The notes beneath the pieces were generated by a model. It saw nothing but the letters and a program-made list of their open reading frames with translations. It did no database searches and was not told the DNA's origin. The position numbers and the translations under genes are program-made. This document shows positions 34,175-43,814 of a stretch of 64,000 nucleotides of DNA, piece after piece (positions within the stretch are counted from its first letter, which is position 1; the number at the start of each line of letters is the position of its first letter). The stretch is from REEB506 sp040381035 (GTDB lineage Bacteria; Pseudomonadota; Alphaproteobacteria; Caulobacterales; Aquidulcibacteraceae), in contig JBEIHY010000003.1 in NCBI GenBank assembly GCA_040381035.1, positions 25,239 through 89,238 of the forward strand, read 5' to 3'.

Positions 34175-35428
34175 ATGAAAAGACGTTTGAAATCCATCTT
34201 GGCGACGGGCGCGCTCGCGGCTTTTGCGGCGCTGGCGCCTGTATCCTCAGCGACGCAGATCCATGCGCTGCCGCCGCCGGCCCAGATCCTGGTGCGAGCC
34301 GTGGGCGAAGGCGGCGCCGAACGCGCAATTGCCGGCTCCAAATGGGGCTTCATTGGTGAGCTGCAGCGCGGGCTCAACGCCCACGCTGCCGCGTGCAACC
34401 TGGCGCCCTTAGAAGTCACCGGCCTGTACGGCCCCGCCACCGCCGCCGCGGTGGCGCGGGCGCAAGTCTGCCTGAAAGGCAAAGCGGCCCCAGATGGCGC
34501 GCTGACCGATCACGCCTTCACGGCCATCACCGGCCAACCTGCACCCGACGCGCTCGACCGTGCACGGCTGCTCACCCGGATGCTGGAAGGCAGCGATTAC
34601 GACACGTTGGCCTGGAATATCTGCGTGTCCTATCGCGGCGATCGCGCCTCGGTGCTGACCTGGGGGCCTTATGGCCGCACACTCGGATGGGGCGGCGAGC
34701 TGCTCGCCACGCTCAAGAAGATCGATCGCGCGAAGCTGAACGCCGCGTTTGACGCCGCCGGCGCCCGCGGCCTTGATCGGCTGCTCGCGCTGAAAACCGC
34801 CCGTGAGCTGGGTGTGAAAAGCACCCACCGCTATCCCGGCGCGCAGAAACTGATCGCCGGCATTTGCACCCAGAAAGGCCAGATGAAAGCCTGGCGCGAC
34901 GCCTTCGCCACACTCGGCGCCGATCCGGAGGTCCGCGCCATTTATGACGCCGACGCCTGGGGCCAGGCGAGCTGGTTCCGCAAGGTCGTTGATCGGCTTG
35001 CCGACAGTTGGCAAGCCGCCGGTCTGACGCCGAGCGAAGTCGACTACGCCTTCTTTATTGACCGCTCGATTCACATGGGGTGGGGCTCGGCCCGGTTTGC
35101 GGCGGTGGATGCGGCCTTGGCCACGGCCAAAGCCCGAGCCGCGGCGGCCGGCGAAACGCTCACGTCCGCCCAGGCGCGCCTCGCGGTGGCGATGGCGGTT
35201 CGGCCAAGCGCCCATCCGACCGACCGGCTCGCCCGGGATGTGGTGTTTCTCGTTGATGCGGAGGCCGATCTGGCCCCCGCGATGGGCAGCGCCAAAGGCT
35301 GGCCGCCGGGCTGGCGCAATCTGTGGGCGGCGCGGGCGCGGATCACAGCTGCGGATGTCGGCCTGTCCGATGACCGGCTGGGCCAGGGTTTTCCGATCCT
35401 CACTGCCGCCCTGGCGCAAGGCATGTGA
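34175..35428 (+). CDS. exported protein with peptidoglycan-binding-like domain, function unknown
   Basis: A 417-residue protein with a signal peptide (MKRRLKSILATGALAAFAAL...SSA). The mature N-terminus looks like a PG_binding_1 repeat (LEVTGLYGPATAAAVARAQVCLKG). The rest, starting at RLLTRMLEGSDYDTLAWNICVSYRGDR with TWGPYGRTLGWGGEL, is mainly helical and might be a lysozyme- or chitosanase-like glycoside hydrolase, but I could not place the catalytic residues. The ATG at 34175 is preferred to 34133 because it opens the signal peptide. It is a single-gene unit. Confidence 0.62.
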   Translation: MKRRLKSILATGALAAFAALAPVSSATQIHALPPPAQILVRAVGEGGAERAIAGSKWGFIGELQRGLNAHAAACNLAPLEVTGLYGPATAAAVARAQVCLKGKAAPDGALTDHAFTAITGQPAPDALDRARLLTRMLEGSDYDTLAWNICVSYRGDRASVLTWGPYGRTLGWGGELLATLKKIDRAKLNAAFDAAGARGLDRLLALKTARELGVKSTHRYPGAQKLIAGICTQKGQMKAWRDAFATLGADPEVRAIYDADAWGQASWFRKVVDRLADSWQAAGLTPSEVDYAFFIDRSIHMGWGSARFAAVDAALATAKARAAAAGETLTSAQARLAVAMAVRPSAHPTDRLARDVVFLVDAEADLAPAMGSAKGWPPGWRNLWAARARITAADVGLSDDRLGQGFPILTAALAQGM

Positions 35429-35545
35429 CATTCACCAAACAAAGCCCATTGCCAGTTTCACAAAACTGCGATCATCCTAAGCGCCAAGAGAGGCGACCAG
35501 CCGGGCCATTCGGCGCAGCGGTACGCCTCCGGAAAAGAGGCGCAC

Positions 35546-36013
35546 ATGAGCATCATGGGCCTCCGGGGAAGGAATGCTGGACTGGGGCTGGTCGCGGCTG
35601 CGGCCTTGGCTCTGATGGCGTTCGCCGGGGCGAGTGCACCGCAAGCGGGCGCGCAGGAAGCGCCGCTGGTGCTGGGCGCTTCCCAACCCGCTGTTGATTT
35701 AACCAGCCGCACCCAACCGGCCCGCATCGTGCGCCCGGCCCCGGAAAGCGTATCGCTGTATTATCCGCCTTTGGCGCGGCGGATGAAAAAGACCGGCCGG
35801 GCCGTGCTTGCCTGCGATGTTGATGCGCAAGGCGGGGTCAATGAGTGCGCGGTGGTCGATGAATTCCCGGTTGGCTGGGGCTTTGGCCAGGCCGCCCGCC
35901 GCATCGCGTCCGATCTGCGCGCCGCGACTGCGACTGCGAATGGCCAGGCCGTCGGCGATGTCCGGGTGATCGTGCCGGTGACATTCATCGTGCGTCCGGT
36001 GCGCGCCAGCTGA
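35546..36013 (+). CDS. exported TonB C-terminal-domain-like protein
   Basis: A 155-residue protein with a signal peptide or N-terminal anchor (LGLVAAAALALMAFAGASAP) and a TonB_C-like fold: YYPPLARRMKKTGRAVLACDVDAQGGVNECAVVDE, with the end VIVPVTFIVRPV (quoted in part). It lacks the Pro-rich periplasmic span of true TonB, so it is not an energy transducer in the classical sense. The role is unknown. It stands alone between the exported protein and mutS. Confidence 0.72.
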   Translation: MSIMGLRGRNAGLGLVAAAALALMAFAGASAPQAGAQEAPLVLGASQPAVDLTSRTQPARIVRPAPESVSLYYPPLARRMKKTGRAVLACDVDAQGGVNECAVVDEFPVGWGFGQAARRIASDLRAATATANGQAVGDVRVIVPVTFIVRPVRAS

Positions 36014-36096
36014 GCGCTTTACCCCCTATGACCCGCAATTAAGACAGGGCGAAGCGCCGGGATGACGCGCGCGCGGCGAAGGCGCTATAAGCGGCC

Positions 36097-38769
36097 ATGG
36101 CCGATTCCGCTTCCGCAGCGCCGCAGAATGTGGCGATGACGCCGTTCATGGCGCAGTTTTTTGCCGCCAAGGACAAACACCCCGACGCGCTCGTCTTCTT
36201 TCGCATGGGCGACTTTTACGAGCTGTTCTTCGAGGACGCCGAGAAGGCCGCTGCGGCGCTCGATATTACGCTGACCAAGCGCGGCCAGCACGGCGGCGAT
36301 CCGATCCCGATGGCTGGCGTTCCTTGGCATCAGGCCGAAGGCTATTTGCAGCGGCTCATCCGCCAGGGCTTTCGCGTAGCCGTCGTCGAGCAATTGGAAG
36401 ACCCTGCGGAAGCCAAGAAGCGCGGCGCGAAATCCATCGTCAAGCGCGATGTCGTGCGCGTTGTCACTCCCGGCACGCTGACCGAAGACGGCCTGCTCGA
36501 CGCCCGCGCGGCAAGTCTGCTGACGGCGATTGCGTTTGTCGGCGAGGGGTGCGCGCTGGCCGCCATTGACGTTGCTGGCGGGGCGTTTGAAGTCGGGCTC
36601 GTCGATCCGCGCCGGCTTGCCGATGCGCTGGCCGCGCTCCATCCCGCCGAAGTGCTGGTCGGGGACGCCGACAGCGCGCGCGATCCGGTGAAAGAGGCGA
36701 TCGCCGCCTGTGGCGCAGCGCTGACCATCCGGCCCGCGATCAAGGCCGATCCGCGCGCCGGCGCCCGCTTGGCCCAGACCGCGTTTGAAGTGACCACACT
36801 CGACGGCTTCGGCGCCTTTGCCTCCGCTGAGCTTGGCGCCATCGGGCTCGCGCTCGATTATGTCATGCTCACCCAGGCGGGCGCGGCCCCGCGCTTGAGC
36901 CCGCCGCGGCAGATGGCGGCGGGCGGCTTCATGGCGATGGACGCGGCCACCCGCGCCTCACTGGAAATTCTGGAAGCCATGCGCGGCGGGCGCGACGGCG
37001 CGCTGATCGGGGCGATCGATCGCACGGTGACAGCCGCCGGCGGGCGTTTGCTGGCCGAGCATCTCGCCCGCCCGCTGCTCGAAGTCGGCGCCATTCGCGC
37101 CCGCCAGGATGGCGTGGCGTGGTTTTTCGATGACAGCCTGACGCGCGGACGGGTGCGCGCGGATTTGAAGGGCGGCGCTGATATCGCGCGCGCCTTGACG
37201 CGGCTGGCCTTGGGGCGCGGCGGCCCGCGCGATCTGGCCGCTTTGCGCGACGGCTTGAAAGCGGCGGCTGCGGCAGGCGCGCGGATCGTGTCGGCCAATC
37301 GGCCGTGTCCGGCGCTTTTGAGCGAGGCGCTGGGCGCGCTCGATCTCAGCGGCGCGGGCGTCGCCGGATTGATCCAGGATCTGGACCAAGCGCTCGGCGC
37401 GGAATTGCCTTTGCTGCTGCGCGATGGCGGTTTCATCACGCCCGGCTGGGACCAGGCGCTCGACGCTGCGCGCGCCTTGCGTGACGACAGCCGCAAAGTC
37501 ATTGCCGCTTTGCAGCAGCGCTATGCTGAAGACAGCGGCCAGCCCTTGAAGGTGAAGCACAACGCCGTGCTTGGCTATCATCTGGAAGCCACCGCCAAGC
37601 AGGCCGAGAGCCTGATGCAGGCGCCGCTCAACGCCACCTTCATCCATCGTCAAACGACCGCCCAGGCCGTGCGCTTTACCACGCCCGAACTCGCTGAACT
37701 CGACGCGCGCATCGGCCGTGCCGCAGATGAAGCGTTGGCTCGCGAGCTGGCGCTGTTCAAGGTATTTGCAGAGCGCGCCGCGGATTTGAGCGCACCGATC
37801 CGGAGGGCGGCAGAGGCCGCCGCGATCCTCGATGTTGCGGCCAGCCATGCCGAGTTCGCCGCCGATGTCGGCGCCTGCCGCCCAGAGGTCGATGACAGCC
37901 AGACCCTTCTGCTCGAAGGCGCCCGCCATCCGGTGGTGGAACGCGCGCTGCGCCGTGAGGGCAAGGGCTTCACCGCCAATAACGCGCGCCTGGACGGCGA
38001 AGGCCAGGTGGGCCCGCGCCTCCTGCTCGTCACCGGGCCGAACATGGGCGGCAAAAGCACCTATCTGCGCACGGTGGCGCTGATGGCGGTGTTGGCGCAG
38101 GCGGGCGGCTATGTGCCGGCGCGGCGGATGAAGTTGGGCATCGCTGATCGCGTGTTTTCGCGGGTCGGGGCAAGCGATGATCTGTCGCGCGGGCGTTCCA
38201 CCTTCATGCTCGAAATGGTGGAAACCGCCGCCATTCTCAATCAGGCTGGCCCGCGGGCGCTGGTGATCCTGGACGAGATCGGGCGCGGCACGGCGACCTT
38301 TGACGGCCTGGCCATCGCCTGGGCGACGGCTGAGCATCTGCATGACGTCAATCGCTGCCGGGCGGTGTTCGCCACCCATTTCCATGAACTGACGGCGCTG
38401 GCCGAAAAGCTCGCCGCCGGCGGCAATGCGCATGTGCGCGCCAAGGAATGGAAGGGCGATCTGGTGTTTCTGCACGAGGTCGCGGCCGGGGCGGCGGACC
38501 GCTCCTATGGCGTGCAGGTCGGCAAACTGGCTGGCCTTCCGAAGTCGGTGCTGGAGCGGGCGCGTGCGGTGTTGGCGCGGTTGGAAGCAAGCAAAACCGC
38601 CAAGAGCCTTGGCGATCTTGGTGAGGCGCTGCCGCTATTTTCCTCAGCTCCGGAGCCGGCTGCACCCCATGCCTTGATCGCGGCGCTGGCTGCAATTGAT
38701 CCGGACTCACTGACCCCGCGCGAGGCGCTGGAGGCGCTCTATGCCCTCAAACGCCTCAACAACTTTTAG
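36097..38769 (+). CDS. mutS: DNA mismatch repair protein MutS
   Basis: An 890-residue MutS. The mismatch-reading Phe-x-Glu is in FRMGDFYELFFEDAEKAAA (about residues 33-51), and the ATPase is at the C-terminus: VTGPNMGGKSTYLR (Walker A), SRGRSTFMLEMVE, VILDEIGRGTATFDGLAIAW (Walker B and D-loop), and FATHFHELTAL. It recognises mispairs and recruits MutL. The start is ATG 36097. The end overlaps the convergent membrane protein gene by 4 bases. Confidence 0.98.
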   Translation: MADSASAAPQNVAMTPFMAQFFAAKDKHPDALVFFRMGDFYELFFEDAEKAAAALDITLTKRGQHGGDPIPMAGVPWHQAEGYLQRLIRQGFRVAVVEQLEDPAEAKKRGAKSIVKRDVVRVVTPGTLTEDGLLDARAASLLTAIAFVGEGCALAAIDVAGGAFEVGLVDPRRLADALAALHPAEVLVGDADSARDPVKEAIAACGAALTIRPAIKADPRAGARLAQTAFEVTTLDGFGAFASAELGAIGLALDYVMLTQAGAAPRLSPPRQMAAGGFMAMDAATRASLEILEAMRGGRDGALIGAIDRTVTAAGGRLLAEHLARPLLEVGAIRARQDGVAWFFDDSLTRGRVRADLKGGADIARALTRLALGRGGPRDLAALRDGLKAAAAAGARIVSANRPCPALLSEALGALDLSGAGVAGLIQDLDQALGAELPLLLRDGGFITPGWDQALDAARALRDDSRKVIAALQQRYAEDSGQPLKVKHNAVLGYHLEATAKQAESLMQAPLNATFIHRQTTAQAVRFTTPELAELDARIGRAADEALARELALFKVFAERAADLSAPIRRAAEAAAILDVAASHAEFAADVGACRPEVDDSQTLLLEGARHPVVERALRREGKGFTANNARLDGEGQVGPRLLLVTGPNMGGKSTYLRTVALMAVLAQAGGYVPARRMKLGIADRVFSRVGASDDLSRGRSTFMLEMVETAAILNQAGPRALVILDEIGRGTATFDGLAIAWATAEHLHDVNRCRAVFATHFHELTALAEKLAAGGNAHVRAKEWKGDLVFLHEVAAGAADRSYGVQVGKLAGLPKSVLERARAVLARLEASKTAKSLGDLGEALPLFSSAPEPAAPHALIAALAAIDPDSLTPREALEALYALKRLNNF

Positions 38770-39107
38770 CGCCGCGGTTGTTCGCCATTGGGTGTGCCGG
38801 AGAGGGCATTGGCGGCGGCCTCAATCGCGCGGCCTCGCGCCATCGCGTCCTGGGCGATCGGCAGCGCCGAGAAGGTCGCAGTGTACATCATCGCTGCGCC
38901 CAAAATCATGCCAATAAACAAGCCGCTCATGCCCCATTTGGCGGCGGCGAACCAATAGGCGGAGGCGCGTTCGCGGCGGATGACCACACGTACGGCGTTT
39001 TCATCGGCCCGCTGGTCCATGGCGTGATGCGTCGGCAGGCTGGCGCCGTAGCCGCGGGCTTCTTCAACCGGCGCGAGCGTCAATGGGCGTTTGGCGGCCT
39101 TCTGCAT
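38766..39107 (-). CDS. small single-pass membrane protein
   Basis: A 113-residue protein with a charged N-terminal half (DENAVRVVIRRERASAYWFA) and one predicted membrane helix (GMSGLFIGMILGAAMMYTA). No family recognised. It is divergent from glnD (211 bases apart) and convergent with mutS. Reading frame use and the location between conserved genes support it, but the function is unknown. Confidence 0.6.
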   Translation of the reverse strand: MQKAAKRPLTLAPVEEARGYGASLPTHHAMDQRADENAVRVVIRRERASAYWFAAAKWGMSGLFIGMILGAAMMYTATFSALPIAQDAMARGRAIEAAANALSGTPNGEQPRR

Positions 39108-39318
39108 CGGTTATGGTCCTTCTTGTCAGCGGCGGACATCGCGCCGACCGGTCAGAGCGGCGTGCTTCTGAGCCTGATATGTGCCCGGAATAAGGCGAGC
39201 GCAAGCGGACCAAATGTTCATCCCCTGCGTGACGCTTCGGCGGTTCTGGCGCCGTGATTTTGCCGCATGAGCGTTGGCCTCATTTGCCCTGGCGTCCGGC
39301 GCGCCCCATACTCTGGCC

Positions 39319-42123
39319 ATGCCCGTTCCGCGCCTCAAGCCCGCCCGCATCGAAGACGTCATCGACGGCGCCAAGCTGCGCGCGCAATTGTCTGCGGCCG
39401 CCCTCGACAGTATCGGCGCCCAGGATGTCGGGCGCAAAGCGGCGGTGAAGCTGCTGCACGGCGCCTTGTTCCGTGGCCGAATGATCGCCAAGGAGCGGCT
39501 GGAGGCCGGCGCTGGCGGCCACGAGACCGCCCAGCTCCTCGCTCAGGTCGCAGATGAGGTGATCCGGGCTTTGTATGATTTCACCACCGTGCATATGGTC
39601 CGCGCCCGCAACCCAACAGAAGGGGAGCGTTTCGCGGTTGTGGCGGTCGGCGGCTATGGTCGTGGGCAACTCGCGCCGTCGAGCGATATCGATCTTTTGT
39701 TCTTGCGCGCCTACAAGCCGACGCCGTTTTCCGAGAGCGTCACCGAATATCTGCTCTATGCGCTGTGGGATATGAGCCTGAAGGTTGGCCATTCCTCGCG
39801 CTCGATCGAGGAGTGTTTGAAGCTCGCCCGCGAAGACCACACGATCCAGACGGCGCTGTTGGAAGCCCGCCACGTCGCCGGCGATGAAAGCCTGACCAAG
39901 GACCTGATCGCGCGCTATCGCCGCGACGTCGCCACGCCCGGCCATAAGGCGTTTGTCGCGGCCAAACTGAAGGAGCGCGAGGAGCGCCATTTGCGGGCAG
40001 GCGCCTCGCGTTACATGGTTGAACCAAACCTGAAAGAGGGCAAAGGCGGTTTGCGCGACCTGCACACGATCTCTTGGATCGTGCGCCATCGCTACGGTTT
40101 GGGGTCAATTGCGGATCTGGCGCGCGCAGGCGAGTTCGCGCGTGAGGAAATCGCGATGGGCCTGCGCGCTTCGGATTTCTTCTGGCGCACGCGCTGTCAT
40201 CTGCACTTCCTCACTGGCCGCGCCGAAGAGCGTTTGACCTTCGATTTGCAGCCGGAAATGGCCGAGCGCATGGGCTTTGTGGATCGCAGCCGCCAACCGG
40301 CCGTGGAGCGCTTCATGAAGCGCTATTTCCTGGCCGCCAAGGATGTCGGCGCGCTGACCCGCGTGCTCGCCGCCAAGCTGGAGGCCGATGGCCGCAAGGG
40401 CCCGCTCGCCGGCTTGTTGCATGCAGCGCCCAAGCCGGTTGAGCATGGCTTTGCGATCCTCGGCGGGCGGCTTGGCGCACCGGACGCGAAGGTGTTCGAC
40501 GCCGATCCGGTCAATCTGATCCGGTTGTTTCAAGTCGCTGATGCGCGTGGCTTGGACATCCATCCCGATGCGCTTGCCCAAGTTGAGCGGCGCTTGAAGA
40601 AAATCACCCCAGCGCTGCGCTACGATGCGCGCGCGCGCGAAGCGTTCCTGGCCGCCGCCGCATCGCCGCGCGATCCGGCGCGTGCATTAAGCCTGATGAA
40701 CGAAGCCGGCGTGCTTGGCCGTTTTGTTCCGGAATTTGGCCGCATCGTCGCGCAGATGCAGTTCAACATGTACCACCATTACACGGTGGACGCGCACACG
40801 CTGCGGGCGGTGTCGGTCATCGCCGACATCGAGGCCGGCCGCCACCGCGCCGATCATCCCCTGGCGACGGATCTGTTTCCCAAGATCGTCAATCGCCGCG
40901 CCCTGTATTTAGCCATGCTGTTGCACGACACCGGAAAGGGCGAAGGCGATCAGCAGATCGAGGGCGAAAAGAGCGCGCGCGCGGCCTGTGCCCGCTTGGG
41001 CTTGCCGGTCGGTGAAATCGATCTCATCGCCTGGCTGGTGCGCAATCATTTGGCGATGAGCGATGTGGCGCAAAAGCGCGATATCGGCGATCCGCGCACG
41101 ATCGCGCAATTCGCCGAACTGGTCGGCGATGTGGAGCGGCTGCGGCTGCTCTTGGTGCTCACCGTTGCCGATATTCGCGCGGTTGGGCCGGGCGTGTGGA
41201 ATGGCTGGAAGGGCCAATTGCTGCGCGATCTGTATCGTCTCACCGAAGCGGCTCTGCATGGCGGGCGCACCGATGAGGCGAGCGTGCGCGAGCGTTTGGC
41301 CGCCCAGGCCGATGAAGCCAAAGCGCGCCTGCCCGCGGACGCGGCCGCGGCGGCTGCGCCCTGGCTGACGACCCTTGATGACGCCTATTGGGTGTCGTTC
41401 GACGCCGACGCTTTGGCCTGGCACGCACAGGAAGCCGCCAAGGCTTTCATGACCAGCGGTCCCCATGTCGCCGTCCGCGCAAGCCCCCGCAAAGGCGTCA
41501 CTGAAATTCTCGTCTATGCGCCAGACCGCCCCGGCCTGTTTGCCCGCCTCACGGCGGCTTTTGCGCAGGCTGGCGCTGACGTTACCGACGGCCGCGTGTT
41601 CACCACCCGCGACGGCAAGGCGTTTGACGTATTCAGCGTGCAAGACACCACTGGCGCGCCGTTCGGGATCGACGATTCCAGCGCGCTTGCGCGACTGGCG
41701 CAGCGCCTGATCGCCACCGCTGGCGGGGCGGGCGAGGTCAAAGCGCTGCCGAAGAAACCGGCGCCGCGGCGGGTGGCGGCGTTTGCGATCCAGGCCTGGG
41801 TGCGCATCGACGATGATCTGTCGCGCGATTCAACCGTGATCGAAGTGTCGGGGCGCGATCGGCCGGGATTGCTGGCGGATCTCGCGCGTACATTGTCGGA
41901 GTCCGGATTGATCATCGTCTCGGCCCATATCGACGCTTATGGGGAACGTGTGGCGGACGTATTTTATGTGCAGGAGCTGGACGGATCGAAGATGAGCGAT
42001 CCGGCGCGGATTGCGTTGGTGCAGGATCGCCTGCTCGATGCGCTGAGCGAAAACGAGCCCGGCGCCCCGCTCGATGCGCGCCGCGCGCCGCTCGCGGTTG
42101 CGCGCGCCAGTGACGGGAGATAG
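39319..42123 (+). CDS. glnD: [protein-PII] uridylyltransferase / uridylyl-removing enzyme
   Basis: A 934-residue sensor of nitrogen status. It has an N-terminal nucleotidyltransferase domain (VGGYGRGQLAPSSDIDLLFL, D-x-D), a GlnD-type linker (MVEPNLKEGKGGLRDLHTIS), an HD domain (AMLLHDTGKGEGDQQIEGE, about residue 530), and two C-terminal ACT domains (VYAPDRPGLFARLTAAFAQ and VSGRDRPGLLADLARTLSE). It uridylylates PII when glutamine is low. The ATG at 39319 starts the homologous part. It is followed after 3 bases by a SpoU methyltransferase gene. Confidence 0.97.
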   Translation: MPVPRLKPARIEDVIDGAKLRAQLSAAALDSIGAQDVGRKAAVKLLHGALFRGRMIAKERLEAGAGGHETAQLLAQVADEVIRALYDFTTVHMVRARNPTEGERFAVVAVGGYGRGQLAPSSDIDLLFLRAYKPTPFSESVTEYLLYALWDMSLKVGHSSRSIEECLKLAREDHTIQTALLEARHVAGDESLTKDLIARYRRDVATPGHKAFVAAKLKEREERHLRAGASRYMVEPNLKEGKGGLRDLHTISWIVRHRYGLGSIADLARAGEFAREEIAMGLRASDFFWRTRCHLHFLTGRAEERLTFDLQPEMAERMGFVDRSRQPAVERFMKRYFLAAKDVGALTRVLAAKLEADGRKGPLAGLLHAAPKPVEHGFAILGGRLGAPDAKVFDADPVNLIRLFQVADARGLDIHPDALAQVERRLKKITPALRYDARAREAFLAAAASPRDPARALSLMNEAGVLGRFVPEFGRIVAQMQFNMYHHYTVDAHTLRAVSVIADIEAGRHRADHPLATDLFPKIVNRRALYLAMLLHDTGKGEGDQQIEGEKSARAACARLGLPVGEIDLIAWLVRNHLAMSDVAQKRDIGDPRTIAQFAELVGDVERLRLLLVLTVADIRAVGPGVWNGWKGQLLRDLYRLTEAALHGGRTDEASVRERLAAQADEAKARLPADAAAAAAPWLTTLDDAYWVSFDADALAWHAQEAAKAFMTSGPHVAVRASPRKGVTEILVYAPDRPGLFARLTAAFAQAGADVTDGRVFTTRDGKAFDVFSVQDTTGAPFGIDDSSALARLAQRLIATAGGAGEVKALPKKPAPRRVAAFAIQAWVRIDDDLSRDSTVIEVSGRDRPGLLADLARTLSESGLIIVSAHIDAYGERVADVFYVQELDGSKMSDPARIALVQDRLLDALSENEPGAPLDARRAPLAVARASDGR

Positions 42124-42126
42124 CGC

Positions 42127-42639
42127 GTGCGCGGGTTTTTCGGCGTTGGTGCTGAAGAGATATCGAAGCCGATGAATCTCGGCGCCCTGATGCGCACCGC
42201 GCATGCTTTCGGCGCGAGCTTTTTCTTCACGCTCAACGCCCATCCGAAGGTGCGCGACGCTTATCGCGCCGATACGTCCCGCAGTTTCGATCATCTGCCC
42301 TATTATCCTTATGCGGGAATCGAGGATTTTCGCTTGCCCAAAGGCTGCGTGCTGGTCGGTGTGGAGCTGACCGAGGACGCGGTGGAGCTGCCGGCCTTCA
42401 AGCACCCGGGGGCGGCGGCTTATGTGTTTGGCCGCGAGCGTGGAAACTTGAGCGACGCGATGCAGGCTCGCTGTTCCCATATCGTGAAAATCCCAACCCG
42501 GTTTGCGCTCAATGTCGGGGTTGCCGGCGCCCTGGTGATGTATGACCGCGTGCTGTCGATGGGCGGCTATCCGGCTCGGCCCATCATGCCCGGCGGGCCG
42601 GTGGGGGAGATGAGCGTGAAGCCGAGCGCGAAGCGCTAA
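42127..42639 (+). CDS. SpoU/TrmH-family RNA 2'-O-methyltransferase
   Basis: A 170-residue SPOUT enzyme starting at GTG. It has motif 1 KPMNLGALMRTAHAFGASFFF, motif 2 AAYVFGRERGNLSDAMQARC and motif 3 VKIPTRFALNVGVAGALVMYD (N-V-x-x-A), which bind SAM in a trefoil knot. The target tRNA or rRNA nucleotide cannot be told. It lies 3 bases after glnD, so it is likely co-transcribed. It converges with the UDG-superfamily gene with a 4-base overlap. Confidence 0.86.
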   Translation: MRGFFGVGAEEISKPMNLGALMRTAHAFGASFFFTLNAHPKVRDAYRADTSRSFDHLPYYPYAGIEDFRLPKGCVLVGVELTEDAVELPAFKHPGAAAYVFGRERGNLSDAMQARCSHIVKIPTRFALNVGVAGALVMYDRVLSMGGYPARPIMPGGPVGEMSVKPSAKR

Positions 42640-43256
42640 ATCAGCGCAGCGACCCGCGCGCGCAAAGCCGGCACAAGCTCAGCTTCAAACCAAGGATGGC
42701 GCTTCAACCAGCCGGTATTGCGCCAGGACGGATGCGGCAGGGGAAAAGTGTCGGGGCCGAAGTCGCGCCACGCCGCCACGGTTGCGCTCACCCCCGCTTT
42801 GGCGCGTTTGCCGAGATGCCAGCTTTGGGCATAACCGCCGATCAGCAAAGTCAGCTTTGGCGCCGGCAGCGCAGCCAGCAGGCGCGCCCGCCACAAGGGC
42901 GCGCATTCCGGCCGCGGCGGCAGGTCCGCGCCGTTCACCGTGCCGGGATAACAAAAGCCCATGGCCGCGACATTGATGACATCGGCGCGATAAAAGGTCT
43001 CGCGATCAAGGCCAAGCCAATTGCGTAATCGGTCGCCGCTCGGATCATCCCAGGGGCGGCCGCTTTCATGTACGCGCCGGCCCGGCGCCTGGCCGGCAAT
43101 CAAGATCGGCGCGCGCCAATCAATCTTCACCACCGGGCGCGGTTCGTGGGGCAGGGCGCACGCGCGACACGCGCTGATTTCCGTCAGCAGGGTGTCAAGG
43201 TTGCTCAGCGGGCTTGCCCTCAAAGCCGCCGAAGCGGCCGAAGGTTTCCTCCGCAC
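42636..43256 (-). CDS. uracil-DNA glycosylase superfamily protein (Fe-S type)
   Basis: A 206-residue protein of the COG1573 superfamily: LIAGQAPGRRVHESGRPW (motif A), ADVINVAAMGFCYPGT and the C-terminal His motif FPLPHPSWRNTGWLKRHPWF. Cysteines CRAC near the N-terminus plus GFCYPG and RPEC could ligate a 4Fe-4S cluster. It is clearly different from the other UDG-like gene at 17.2 kb, which lost its Cys and His motifs. The start is ATG 43256, overlapping the upstream COQ9-like gene by 62 bases; no later in-frame ATG precedes the conserved core. Confidence 0.78.
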   Translation of the reverse strand: MRRKPSAASAALRASPLSNLDTLLTEISACRACALPHEPRPVVKIDWRAPILIAGQAPGRRVHESGRPWDDPSGDRLRNWLGLDRETFYRADVINVAAMGFCYPGTVNGADLPPRPECAPLWRARLLAALPAPKLTLLIGGYAQSWHLGKRAKAGVSATVAAWRDFGPDTFPLPHPSWRNTGWLKRHPWFEAELVPALRARVAALI

Positions 43257-43791
43257 GGCGCAAGTTTTTATCGAGGCTCGCCATCGTCTTGGCGAAGTCG
43301 CCGTCGATATCCAGTCGCCAGGCTTGGCGCGCTTGTCCGATCATCACGGCAAGGCCTTGCGCGCGCGCCGCGCCCGCAACGCCATCGGCCTCCAGCCCCG
43401 CCAGCGTTAGCGCCCAGCGCGCGGCGCGGACATGGCGCAAATGCAATTGCGCCACCGCCCCTGGATCTGCGGCGATGGCGGCGTCGATCGACAACACCGC
43501 CAGGCGATGGGCCTCCATTGCCTCAAACCGACGCATCAGAATGTCAAACAGCCGGTCGCGCACCTTCTGCGTACGATCGACCGCCTTCAGCCCTTGGGCG
43601 GCGGCAGCATCGAAGCCGGTTTCGACGGCGTCCAGCGCATCACTCGTCGTGGCGGGCGCGAAATCGCCAATGGCGCGGCCGGCGGCCTCGGCGATATCGA
43701 ACAGGGTCACGTCGCGCCAGTTTTTGGCGGCGGCGGCTTTCAGGGCGCCCGCGGTCAGCGCGGTGCGGGTGTCACGGTCAAAGATCATCAT
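43195..43791 (-). CDS. COQ9-like TetR-fold protein
   Basis: A 198-residue all-helical protein. The N-terminus resembles a TetR helix-turn-helix (LTAGALKAAAAKNWRDVTLFDIAEAAG), while the C-terminal part (RLFDILMRRFEAMEAHRLAV, then RHVRAARWALTLAGLEADG) matches the COQ9 family, which binds ubiquinone intermediates. Bacterial COQ9 proteins have this degenerate HTH. Transcriptional control is the alternative reading. It is followed by the UDG-like gene and preceded by proC on the same strand. Confidence 0.68.
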   Translation of the reverse strand: MMIFDRDTRTALTAGALKAAAAKNWRDVTLFDIAEAAGRAIGDFAPATTSDALDAVETGFDAAAAQGLKAVDRTQKVRDRLFDILMRRFEAMEAHRLAVLSIDAAIAADPGAVAQLHLRHVRAARWALTLAGLEADGVAGAARAQGLAVMIGQARQAWRLDIDGDFAKTMASLDKNLRRAEETFGRFGGFEGKPAEQP

Positions 43792-43814
43792 GAGCTCATA
43801 TGGGCCTTCTGGCG

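Noticed and set aside
36958..38475. 505-codon minus-strand open frame over mutS
   Set aside because: Shadow of the mutS coding frame in GC-rich DNA; no motif, and it would lie fully inside a certain gene.
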